From assembly GCF_026151205.1 (NCBI RefSeq), contig NC_087084.1:6069538-6133537 (forward strand): a stretch of 64,000 bases of DNA, in the 5' to 3' direction. A program made the translations under genes and the position numbers. The notes beneath the pieces were generated by a model. It saw only the letters and a list, made by a program, of their open reading frames with translations, did no database searches and was not told the origin of the DNA. Source of the stretch: Bolinopsis microptera (lineage: Eukaryota > Ctenophora > Tentaculata > Lobata > Bolinopsidae). Positions 22,068-31,557 of the stretch are shown here, in pieces (the stretch's first letter is position 1; each line of letters opens with the position of its first letter).

Positions 22068-23130
22068 TTAGCATGCGGTTATTTGTTCGCTCTGATCAGT
22101 CACCAATGTTCTCTTACTAATCTCTGATGCACCAACCTGCCTCTTCTGCAGAACCCGCCTCCCTCCCACAACCAACTCTACTACAAACCCTCTGAAACTG
22201 GGCACAGTCAAGCTGTATATGTAGAAGTTAGACATGACGTTAAGTAAGAGCAGGTACTTTGCAGCCCTCATGTAGGGAGCAAAAGTAAGAGGATCTAACT
22301 GGAAGGTAGTTCTCACGAAGTACCGCTCTGCAACGGAGTAAGCACCATAGGGGAGACTGGAGAGAAAGTAGACAATAGCAGTGGCGAGGACAGTCACCAT
22401 CCCTTGCCATCTGACCTGACCATGTGACCGTAGTGAAGCTCTCCTTGCTCTGATTAGGTGAACCAGTGTCCGCATAGTGGTCAGGAGTACTATTATGTTA
22501 GCTGACATGGCGAAGAAGAAGTGGATCCGGCGGAGGAACTTGGTCCAGATTTCTGCGGTGAACTTGTAGTCGCAGCTGTAAATCCTGTAGTCGTACTGTA
22601 CGTCAGACTTGTCCACTATCAACATTGAGACAGGGGGACCCAAGCCAGATCAAAACACACACGAGGTTTGCTCTTGTCTTGGTGAAATACCTGGTATGTA
22701 GAGGGTACTCCAGGATCAGGAGCTTGCTAGAGGTGAGCAGGCACACCAGATTAGCACTGCTTCCAAAGGCAGCGTAAACAACATAGACCCTGGAAACACA
22801 TATGAAGTGAGACATAATCTCACAGTCTGCAACCAGTGACAGTAAGTTAGGGAACACGTACACCACAGACAGGATGAGGTCACAGACCGCTATATGCTGG
22901 ATCACTGCCACCAGGAACTTGTGCAGCTTAAACGCGTTGAACTTGATGGACCCAACCAGGATAGCAGTGTCTCCGAGGAGAGAGGAGAAGAGGACGAGGG
23001 TGTGGTATCCTGCCCAGAGGTACCTTTCTGTGGGGTTGTGTATTCCATATATGGTATGGTTAGAGTAGTCAGGTAATGTTGCCATGGTAATGTTATCTGG
23101 AAATTTTGGGGTATTGTTATCAGTGATCAT
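22068..23130 (-). CDS. Class A-like GPCR with one frameshift
   Basis: Single-exon receptor of about 350 aa. The N-terminal frame (22603-23130) starts MITDNNTPKFPDNITM and has NIT and NHT glycosylation sites. It runs through TM1 (HTLVLFSSLLGDTAILVGSI), TM2 (AVIQHIAVCDLILSVVYVFP), an extracellular loop with C, TM3, and SKLLILEYPLHTRYF in place of the DRY region, to TM4 (VCVLIWLG). The second frame (22068-22643) carries the Cys-containing loop (YRIYSCDY), TM5, a basic third loop (LIRARRASLRSHGQVRWQ), TM6, TM7 with SNFYIYSL in place of NPxxY, and a basic tail. The frames join inside the GGGTCCCCC run near 22632-22640, where one base too many is present. That is either an assembly error or a young pseudogene. 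Known: such receptors couple to G proteins. Ligand unknown. Confidence 0.82.
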
Positions 23131-23325
23131 GCGCAGAGATGATATTTTCCAGCGTGCTAACTGAATGAAGCTAAATTGTACGTGTAGTAATATTGTATTA
23201 CAATCAATTCTTCAGGATTATAACATAACACTGACTTGTCATTTTTGATACGTCGCTCATTTAGTCTCAGTAAACTATAGGTAATTATATAATACTCCAT
23301 TGCCAAAGTAAATCTTTGCATCTGA

Positions 23326-23592
23326 TCGGTAAATTATTGTCATTTGTCAAAACAATCAGGCCCCATTTACAAACAGCTGGCCAAATCTGCTACCATTTTA
23401 AGTGGGCACCAGACGCAATACATCCACAGGGTAAACTTAATGTTCATCATTAATTACAAATCTATCAAACTAACTTATAAACAGCCCAACCATAACATTA
23501 ACGCAAAGATATATGACAATGTTCAACTATCCTACATCACTGGGAAGGTACACTAAATGAAAACATGGTGCGAATGTGAACCATTTTCTACT
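23326..23592. repeat. 267-bp direct repeat, copy 1
   Basis: Nearly identical to 24971-25237 (one base difference noticed, ACGCAAAG/ACGTAAAG). It lies downstream of the ORF1-type gene on the minus strand, so that gene is bracketed by the two copies. Both copies contain an open plus-strand frame (MSKQSGPIYKQLAKSATILS and on) preserved by their identity; coding status is uncertain. Confidence 0.9.
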
Positions 23593-23902
23593 GATTGATT
23601 GGGAACTGGGTTTTACTACCCCAGTTAATGTTTACTAAAAATAGATATTGAACAGCAATTTAAAATTGTAAATATACATATGAAAGTATGTATAAAGGCT
23701 GCACCAGCTGACTAAGAGTAATGAAACAGCGATCTCTGAACAAGATTCGCCTAAAACCAGATTAACCCCTTGAAAACTATACAGTTTTGTATAAGTGAAA
23801 TAAAATGGTTAGATCCTTCGACAAAAACTAAGCACACAGAAGACAAATACTCATAGAGCTAAACTTTTTGATTTGCTCACAACACGAAAAATATTTAGAA
23901 AC

Positions 23903-24778
23903 TCATTTTTGCCTCTCAAGGCTACAAATCTTCCCTTCACGAATGAAGAGTTTTTTGTCCTTCTCAATACCAGCTCTTCTTTTTAGCTCTAGGACAAGTT
24001 CTTTACGCTGAGCTCTCTCTTCTGCTGTACGATCTGGAGCTAGGAACACCCTCTTAAATCTCTCTGTTCCACACAGTTTACTCGACTTCTTCAGTATTTG
24101 TTGCACAATCGAAGAACTGGAAAAGGAAACTTTAACCGGTCTTGCAGCTGACGGTGATTTCTTGCCGATTCTACAAGCCTCAACTCGGGGTTTCTCTCCC
24201 AATGATTCCAATACTTCAGCGACTTTTGTATTGATCTCCTCATTGACCTCCTCGCATAGCCCAAAGACCATGATGTTCCTACCCAACTCCTCCTCCAAAG
24301 CAATTTGCTTGGCAACTGATTTAATGGATTCTGTAGAAATCGCAGCTGAGTTCTCGATACTACCGGATTTCACCACATCGCTAAAACTTTGTTTAACTGA
24401 ACTGACTTCTTTCTGAACACCCTCAAAAAACTCAGTCTTGAGATGTTCGTTAAACTCTATTGCCTTAGAAAGTCCTTCTTTTGCAGATAATAGTTGCTCC
24501 TGTAGTTTTATAACTTGGTCCTGCAGCTGTATCATACTAGACTGATACTGACTAACGTGTACCCTCTGATTTATGATCATGTTATGCTGTCTCTCAATGA
24601 GCTGCATGGCTTGCAAAAACTTTGCCGCTAAATCCCCCTTGTTACCAATTTTGTTCACGCTCTCATGATTTAGTTCTTGAACACAATCGACTTTACACTG
24701 TTTCACGGTATCAAGTAGGAACTTTTGTCCATCGGTCTCTACTAAGTCAAATTTGAAACGTTCTGCTACTGTCGGCAT
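23903..24778 (-). CDS. LINE ORF1-type RNA-binding protein
   Basis: Uninterrupted 291-aa frame. Residues about 60-135 are a coiled coil (IERQHNMIINQ...LQDQVIKLQEQLLSAKEGLS). Residues about 170-225 resemble the RNA-recognition region of non-LTR retrotransposon ORF1 proteins (RNIMVFGLCEE, VEACRIGKK, RPVKVSFSSSSIV), followed by the basic C-terminal KELVLELKRRAGIEKDKKLF. Known of the family: trimeric RNA-binding chaperone of the element. No endonuclease or RT follows on either side, so this is an isolated ORF1 copy. The frame is intact and bracketed by 267-bp direct repeats. A host gene derived from ORF1 is also possible. Related, broken copies lie near 56.9 and 59.4 kb. Confidence 0.8.
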   Translation of the reverse strand: MPTVAERFKFDLVETDGQKFLLDTVKQCKVDCVQELNHESVNKIGNKGDLAAKFLQAMQLIERQHNMIINQRVHVSQYQSSMIQLQDQVIKLQEQLLSAKEGLSKAIEFNEHLKTEFFEGVQKEVSSVKQSFSDVVKSGSIENSAAISTESIKSVAKQIALEEELGRNIMVFGLCEEVNEEINTKVAEVLESLGEKPRVEACRIGKKSPSAARPVKVSFSSSSIVQQILKKSSKLCGTERFKRVFLAPDRTAEERAQRKELVLELKRRAGIEKDKKLFIREGKICSLERQK

Positions 24779-24911
24779 ATCGTTGATCAGTTATACACAG
24801 TGTATAGTATCCGTAAAACAAGCTGTAGCTGCGAGTATGAGATAGTTGTTGAGATGATAAGCGCTGCTGATAACAGAGGCACAAATTAGCAACGAAATAA
24901 AAGCGTGTATA

Positions 24912-25287
24912 ACTCACCAGTGGTATTGGTAATATGGCACTTCAGCAATTATATTGTAGCCCCCGGTAAATCGGTAAATTATTGTCATTTGTCAAAACAA
25001 TCAGGCCCCATTTACAAACAGCTGGCCAAATCTGCTACCATTTTAAGTGGGCACCAGACGCAATACATCCACAGGGTAAACTTAATGTTCATCATTAATT
25101 ACAAATCTATCAAACTAACTTATAAACAGCCCAACCATAACATTAACGTAAAGATATATGACAATGTTCAACTATCCTACATCACTGGGAAGGTACACTA
25201 AATGAAAACATGGTGCGAATGTGAACCATTTTCTACTCACCAGTGGTATTGGTAATATGGCACTTCAGCAATTATATTGTAGCCCCC
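24912..25287. repeat. 323-bp partial tandem duplication (B-A-B) next to poly-C
   Basis: A 53-bp block (ACTCACCAGTGGTATTGGTA...GTAGCCCCC) at 24912-24964 recurs at 25235-25287, with the 267-bp repeat between. The unit is thus 323 bp, duplicated with a truncated second copy that runs into C23 at 25290-25312. Confidence 0.88.
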
Positions 25288-25289
25288 AG

Positions 25290-25312
25290 CCCCCCCCCCC
25301 CCCCCCCCCCCC
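25290..25312. repeat. Poly-C tract
   Basis: 23 uninterrupted C residues directly after the duplicated block. A second, shorter C-run lies at about 54234-54250. Length may be unreliable in the assembly. Confidence 0.9.
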
Positions 25313-25319
25313 ATAACAT

Positions 25320-26160
25320 AACGCTTTAGTGCATATTGCATATGCATTGTCGCAATCTTCCACTAGAGAAAACAACACGGTCTTTGGCACCTCAGATAAT
25401 TCTTGGCAAGGGTGCCTCCAACACGTGTGTGAGACTATTAGGTCAGAGATCACCGTGGATGTGTCAGATTCTGATATTTGAAGTTGCAAGATTTGATCAT
25501 TCTTATATTTAATATTTCCATTCTGACAATGCCTGTACTCGATATCTATTATCTATGCTACCCTCAGATTTTTTGGTTGCATACAAGGTTTTTTCCCGCT
25601 GTTATGGATTTTTCACATAATTATGGAATCTTTTCTGTCATTGATTGAATTAAAAGATTTCAATAAAATGTTTTAAAAACACTCATATTAATGCTTTTCA
25701 TACAAAGTTACAACAAAGTCTTCATGTAATATATCCTGGGTTTGGACAGGATACTACCCGCTTAAAATATTTCCATCGCGTTACATAATATTAATACTCA
25801 ATAAATGCAATAGATTTGTAGTGTTGTAATTAGTTTAAAACTAATTACTTTTAAAAAGTTATATCAACCTATAAAAAAACTCGACTATTCGGTAATCTTT
25901 CGATGGTCGCATAACACACGGTTAACGCACGTACTTAACGCGTGCCTTAACCGTACGTTATGTGACCATCGACAGTTTACCGAATTGCCAAAAATTCAGG
26001 TATTATAAAAGTCTCTTCTGTAAAAAGTTTATTCAATTTTCATAAGATGAAATTAAACAGGACTGTTAACATTTAACCCTCTGAGTTGATTCAACATTGC
26101 TTAGTACTTCAGAAGTGCGAGAACGTAACTTATGCGGTTTGGGTCGGAGGCCAATTGTCT
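25320..26160. other. Spacer with a short hairpin, no gene seen
   Basis: A foldback (AACTCGACTATTCGGTAATCTTTCGATGG versus its inverse near 25965, around GTTAACGCACG/CGTACGTTA) at about 25880-25985. Otherwise nothing recognised. Confidence 0.5.
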
Positions 26161-26167
26161 GGAGCTC

Positions 26168-26713
26168 TCAATGATTTGAATTTGATCTGTTTCTGATTGA
26201 TCGACATTGTTCCTTTTCATGCCGCATTATAAGACCAGATATCACCAGCAGTGCCACAACTATCACACATACTGAAATAAATATGAAGAAACAAATTGTA
26301 TTGACACATTTTCCTAAGCTCATATGGTAGCCGATGTCGCAAATACTGCATTCTGATTCGGTGCCGTTTTTTACATATCCTTTCTTGCATGGGTTTTTAA
26401 TGCATTCGATGCCGTTTTTTACGTATCCTTTCTCGCATGGGTTCTCTTGCTCCTCTAGTGATCTTGGCGTGTGTCCAGAAACACCTGAATAGATATAATC
26501 TGAATAATCGGCCTTTGTAGTTTGTACACATTTTCTAATTATCAATTTGTGAAATGAATTTTAAAAAGCTTGAATGATTGAATTGTTGATTTGGGGGATA
26601 ATCTCAGTCTGTTGTAATTCCGGAAGCCAAAAGTGTGTTATCGTACCTGTTATTATGATATGTAGATTAGACATAATCGCTAACATTATCGTTAAACTTA
26701 ATGCAGACGGCAT
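26168..26713 (-). CDS. Half-EGF/TM membrane protein, cluster member 9 (double module)
   Basis: Complete, 127 aa. Exon 1 (26647-26713, 67 nt) is a signal peptide (MPSALSLTIMLAIMSNLHII and ITG). Intron 162 bp, phase 1. Exon 2 (26168-26484) reads VSGHTPRSLEEQENP, a first half-module CEKGYVKNGIECIKNP, a second CKKGYVKNGTESECSIC, then DIGYHMSLGKC, TM (FFIFISVCVIVVALLVISG) and tail LIMRHEKEQCRSIRNRSNSNH. The tail closely matches member 3, and the doubled front half-module is shared with it, so the two descend from one expanded ancestor although about 15 kb apart. It is separated from member 8 by the GPCR and ORF1-type genes. Function unknown. Confidence 0.85.
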
Positions 26714-26719
26714 AGCTGT

Positions 26720-27490
26720 GATTTTTTATTGCAATGATTTCATTTCATTCAACGATAAAAATAAATCAACAAAAGAACCAGCAATGCTGTGTCAACGTAA
26801 TCGACGCTTCAATTAATATGGCAAAACGATAATGAACCATTCTACTAATATGTCTTAACGTTGTATTTATTCAAACACGTGCGAACGAAGAGAAATCATA
26901 GCATGACGAGGAAGAATGCAGGACAATGTATAATATCCTTTCAAAGGAGGTCGGTTTTATTTACTTTATCCAAGATATTCATCACGAGGTGCATGGCCGT
27001 CCAACACATGCTAACAATCAAACAATAGCCCTAGAGTCTAGACTTTACTTCGGGAGGTTCTAGATCGGAATAAACATTAAACAACAAAAGCCCCGTCGAC
27101 TGTAACTTTAATGCGATTCTATTTTCTTGAACATCCAAAAGTTTAAGCTATAGACTGCAGCACATATCTGTACTACATCCTTTGTTTTCCAAACAATGAA
27201 ACATTGTACTCCTATTCCTTTTTAAAATGATATATCAGCATGACAAAATATCACTTGAAGTTTCTGACTATGGCTCAGTATAAGGCGGGATGATTCCTCA
27301 TTATAAAAACATTTCATTCATAATATGTAAAGGCATTTTATCTATTGCATGTTCACTAATCAGTATAATGCATCGGCTTTGTCACCTAGATGAATAGGAT
27401 GGGTTGGAACCATCCATCCCCTTTACATATTATGTCAAATAAAGGAACCATGTGACAACATAATTATCTGCCCATTCAAACATAAATGTG
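26720..27490. other. Spacer, no gene seen
   Basis: Upstream DNA of member 9. No coding signal; the 5' exons of the gene at 27.7-28.4 kb were searched for here and not found. Confidence 0.4.
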
Positions 27491-27505
27491 TCATTACAAC
27501 TTTGT

Positions 27506-27680
27506 CACGTGACGTCATAAGCCCTGATAACGTGACGTCATAAGCCCTGATCACTTGACTACATAAGCCTTGATCACGTGACGTCATAAGCCCTGATAAC
27601 GTGACGTCATAAGCCCTGATCACTTGACTACATAAGCCTTGATCACGTGACTACATAAGCCCTGATCACGTGACATCACA
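27506..27680. repeat. 23-bp tandem array carrying CRE-like and E-box motifs
   Basis: Eight units of GATCACGTGACGTCATAAGC-CCT type. Units 4-6 repeat the order of variants in units 1-3, so a 69-bp higher-order unit exists. Four units carry the exact CRE palindrome TGACGTCA and several carry CACGTG. The array ends about 20 bp before the acceptor of the next exon. Confidence 0.88.
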
Positions 27681-27697
27681 CTACTGTTTTTTTCCAG

Positions 27698-28401
27698 GAT
27701 ACGACTACGACGAAGCGATGTTGTTCATTTCCAAGTCTAGGAAGTGTGGGTACAAGTTCCCGGAGGAGGCTACCCTGGAGACTTGGCTAACTGGTTAGTC
27801 GTCTTATTGTTTATCAACTGGCTTGTTCTTCCGAACATTGTGTTAATGATTTAATTTATTTGAGAAGCAAGAAATGTAGGCAAGAAAATAAGTTTAAATT
27901 ACATCGTCATAATGATATTCACATTATTTAGTATTCTGCAAATTCACATTATTTAGAATTCTTGACAATTGAAATCCAGGCGCATTGGACGGGAGCCTTA
28001 GTCCGGATTTCAAGCTGAAGGATCTAGAAGGCTCCAAATACCAGTACCAAGATATCTACTACAAGAACCAGTTTCGGGTGTTTGAACAGAGTGTCAGGTA
28101 TGTGCGGTATTTTTAAAAATTATTTAACTAATTTTCACCGGATAAAACCTAATAAACTGTAAATAAAAGTGGTACACACTGATTTGGTACCCAGAAATGT
28201 TAACGCAAATTTCCAAACTTTGTGGTCTTGTGGACTGGGATTTTACTACTTACGTTTTTTAAATCACCAGTATTGGGAGCTAGGCACGTTTTCTTCTTGA
28301 TAATTGATTTTATATCTAGATCGATGAGAAAACATGTGGACGAGATGAATCAGAATCTTGGCAGATATTCTAGCGAGTGGAAATCACATCAAGAACTTTA
28401 A
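27698..28401 (+). CDS. Unknown protein, last three exons
   Basis: Exon A 27698-27793, exon B 27980-28097 and exon C 28320-28401 have matching phases and GT-AG junctions, and end in TAA. Together they encode 98 residues: YDYDEAMLFISKSRKCGYKF, PEEATLETWLTGALDGSL, a lysine/tyrosine-rich stretch (SKYQYQDIYYKNQFRVFEQS) and a likely helical end (MRKHVDEMNQNLGRYSSEW). No domain recognised. The 5' exons are not visible upstream, so either they are far away beyond the cluster or this is a fragment. The short introns and consistent phases argue that it is real. Confidence 0.6.
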
Positions 28402-28409
28402 GTGAAAGT

Positions 28410-29220
28410 GAAACCGAAAGTAAACTCGAAAATGATGCATGACAGTTGTATTTAACTTTTACAAATTTCGATAAACTTTATGTATAGATCATAATTATAT
28501 TTAACAGATCATATTATTTAGTATTTAATATTTATCTCAAGTTTAGCTATTATTGTGGTTTCCATTGTTTGAAAAATTATTTATTCTATATTGAATTATT
28601 TTAATCTTTTAATGATATAGCTCTTTAATTTAATTTTAATTACTCTGAAAAGGATATAAGTTGAAATATGCTACATTATCCAGTTGTCAACAAAAATCGC
28701 AAAATACCTGTAAATTATATGAACGTATTTTTTTGATTTTTCTCCTGATCAGTGAATCTTCCGTAATCATTGGTTTACAACTGCAGTATTACCATTTCAT
28801 TCTATTTAATTTATCGAACTACCGTACTTTAATATTTATAAACATTGCTGTTATAATCGTTGAATTTATTCGACAATATGTTGAATGTTTAAAACGAAGA
28901 ATTTAAAGTGATATATTCAAGTGCAGTGGTAGGATTACAGAAATGTATAAGTGGTAAGATTTTTTTTTACTGATTAAGAGTCTATAGGTACATTATATAA
29001 TTAACATTATTATTATTAACAGTGAATGGATTTTATATTGTAACTTTTTGCTTATTCGCACGCAAGATTTAGGCGTTTTCAGCTCTTATATAGCTTTATA
29101 GACATAAGTTAAGAAAAAAGTGTATTTAGACAGACATCAGTGATCAGTCGATCAATCCATTATAACATTATTTTAAAAACCAATGTATATAATTATTATA
29201 TTTGAACAATTTATTTGATT
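28410..29220. other. AT-rich 3' flank, no gene seen
   Basis: Probably contains the 3' UTR of the preceding gene. No coding frame supported. Confidence 0.45.
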
Positions 29221-29221
29221 T

Positions 29222-29283
29222 TGGGGTCGTTCACATATTACGTAATCAGCCGTGGGGGGAGGGGGTTTCCAAATTATTACGCT
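29222..29283. mobile_element. MITE, left half (interrupted by foldback)
   Basis: GGGGTCGTTCACATATTACG and the G-rich block GGGGGGAGGGGGTTTCCAAA match one end of the MITE at 18832-18991 (inverted). The match stops at ATTACGCT, where the foldback begins, and resumes after the same 8-mer at 30717. Confidence 0.75.
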
Positions 29284-30716
29284 TGTTCTTTTATTCAAAT
29301 TTCTGATTGTTTCTGAATAGACTCAGTGAAGACAGATTCTAATGGAAATAAATAGCTCAATAACCTATCGACATTTCTACGTCATACTCATATTCTGAAA
29401 TAGTATTAATTCAATTATAACGATCAATATGTACATTAAACATTTGACGACGAAATTTATTTCAAACAAAATATATAACTGTAATTTATAGTTATCTACT
29501 GTAAAATAGTTTTTAACGAAATCAGAGCAAATATGAACAAAAACTGACAAAATTTATCAAATAGGGCTCATCTGAAAATTAAAGAATAGCGTGACGTGTA
29601 CAGGAGATAAAAGATTAAAAGAGATAAAAGAAAGTAGACAATTGCACCGAGAACTATGGTGGGGAAACATACAGACCACTCAAGTGCAGGTTCGACGAGC
29701 ATTACCGTAGTGCGGCAAATTCAACAGCAAAATCTTACGAAGATAAGCCACTAGCAAAGCACTTCAGGGAAAGTCACCCTCAGCACACAGGCCCCCCAAA
29801 GCTAAGACTTCAAATCGTCGATAGAGGAACATCACTCATCAACAGAAAGATTAAAGAAGCCCGATTTTTAGTTGAAAAGAAACCAACACTCAACGACAAA
29901 ACAGAGTTGAGTGCTTGACAGCAGAGGGGTGAAATTTAAACGAAAATATTACTATTTAAACGTCACTCAACTAAAAACTGCGTTAGATTGTTCAACTCTG
30001 TTTTGTCGTTGAGTGTTCACTGTTCATGGTTTCTTTTCAACTAAAAATCGGGCTTCTTTAATCTTTCTGTTGATGAGTGATGTGACGATTTGAAGTCTTA
30101 GCTTTGGGGGCCTGTGTGCTGAGGGTGACTTTCCCTGAAGTGCTTTGCTAGTGGCTTATCTTCGTAAGATTTTGCTGTTGGATTTGCCGCACTACGGTAA
30201 TGCTCGTCGAACCTGCACTTGAGTGGTCTGTATGTTTCCACACCATAGTTCTCGGTGCAATTGTCTACTTTCTTTTATCTCTTTTAATCTTTTATCTCCT
30301 GTACACGTCACGCTATTCGTTAATTTTCAGATGAGCCCTATTTGATAAATTGTGTCAGTTTTTGTTCATATTTGCTCTGATTTCGTTAAAAACTATTTTA
30401 CAGTAGATAACTATTTTACAGTTATAACTGTAAAATAGTTATCTACTGTAAAATAACGAAATTTATTTCAAACAAAATATATAAATATATTTTGTTTGAA
30501 ATAAATTTCGTCGTAAAATTTTTAATGTACATATTGATCATTATAATTGAATTAATACTATTTCAGAATATAAGTATAACGTAGAAATGTCGATACGTTA
30601 TTCAGCTATTTATTTCCATTAGAATCTGTCTTCACTGAGTCTATTCAGAAACAATCAGAAATTTGAATAAAAGAACTATCAAAATGAGACTCAATAACAC
30701 TACACGAATCCACCAG
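29284..30716. mobile_element. 1.4-kb foldback element with 8-bp target duplication
   Basis: Almost the whole element is one palindrome: 29284-29925 folds on about 29980-30680, with a central loop of some 50 bp. The 8-mer ATTACGCT flanks it on both sides (29276-29283, 30717-30724) inside an interrupted MITE, as expected for insertion with an 8-bp duplication. The right arm is about 40 bp longer at its outer end. Each arm carries a GIY-YIG nuclease fragment. Confidence 0.85.
29649..29918 (+). pseudogene. GIY-YIG nuclease fragment inside foldback arm
   Basis: Ninety codons open to TGA: ENYGGETYRPLKCRFDEHYR, then KPLAKHFRESHP, then IVDRGTSLINRKIKEARFLV and KKPTLND. The YxGET...R..EH.R...LAKHF..HP pattern and the RKIKEA....KPTLN ending match the C-terminal GIY-YIG endonuclease of Penelope-like or similar retroelements. 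The GIY start is missing (position read as ENYGGET). The mirror copy lies at about 29985-30260 on the minus strand with small differences. Likely non-functional DNA captured by the foldback. Confidence 0.72.
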
Positions 30717-30830
30717 ATTACGCTAGTGTAATTTTGACACAATAGCTATACAATTTAAAACTGATTACAGGCTAAAAATTGTCCAAAAGGTGATTACGTA
30801 ATACGTGAACGAGGCCGCTTATCATATTAT
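30717..30830. mobile_element. MITE, right half
   Basis: Begins with the duplicated ATTACGCT, continues AGTGTAATTTTGACAC and ends GATTACGTAATACGTGAACG, matching the other end of the MITE at 18.8-19.0 kb. Confidence 0.75.
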
Positions 30831-31557
30831 GTAATCTTAGTCTTACTCAAGTCCGAATTTAATCTTTTGAAACTCTTAAAATGCTGATAAATAATCGTTT
30901 TAATTGTCACATTGCACATGTTAGGGAATAATGCATAGTTAGGGAATAATGCAAAATGTCTGGGAAAAAATTTGCAACAAGCTGATTTTTACAGGAATGT
31001 GTTGTCCATAGTGGCAGGAACCACCCCAAAGAGTTTCCAATCTGGATCTGTTGAGCAAAAAAAGTTACAGCCAATTTTCTTCAGGCGTGTATGTCAGCCT
31101 GAGGACCGCACTTGAAAAACTCGTAACTATCGTAATAAAGACCCCCAGGAGCACCATAGGGGGTGCAAAATGACCGCAATAGTGACATTATGTGGGGCGA
31201 ATCTCAATCAGTGTTTTAGGGTCGTCAGATCTTTACTTATTGAGATAATTTCATTTTTATAGGCTAACCTCTCAAAAATTTACTAAAATTTTGAAATTTT
31301 ACTTAAATTTGGAAATTTAGCAAAATTGTTGTACAATTAAAACATTGTCTAGTTATCAGTATTCAAATTCTAAAATTTACTTTCAATTGTCAATTGATCC
31401 TTATATTAGTATAGTAAATAATATACATATCACATCAAATTCTGTAAAAAAAGGTCCTGAATTATTAGCAACTATTAGGTCACTTCTGGCTATCCCATTT
31501 CCTCACAGTTGTTTGATTCTCCTGAATCGTCCTGTCTTTCGGGTGCATTAGTGCAAC

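Noticed and set aside
1-26713. Reading the nine-gene cluster as an operon with trans-splicing
   Set aside because: Genes are 0.6-6 kb apart with separate upstream regions, and I saw no spliced-leader acceptor signature before the start codons.
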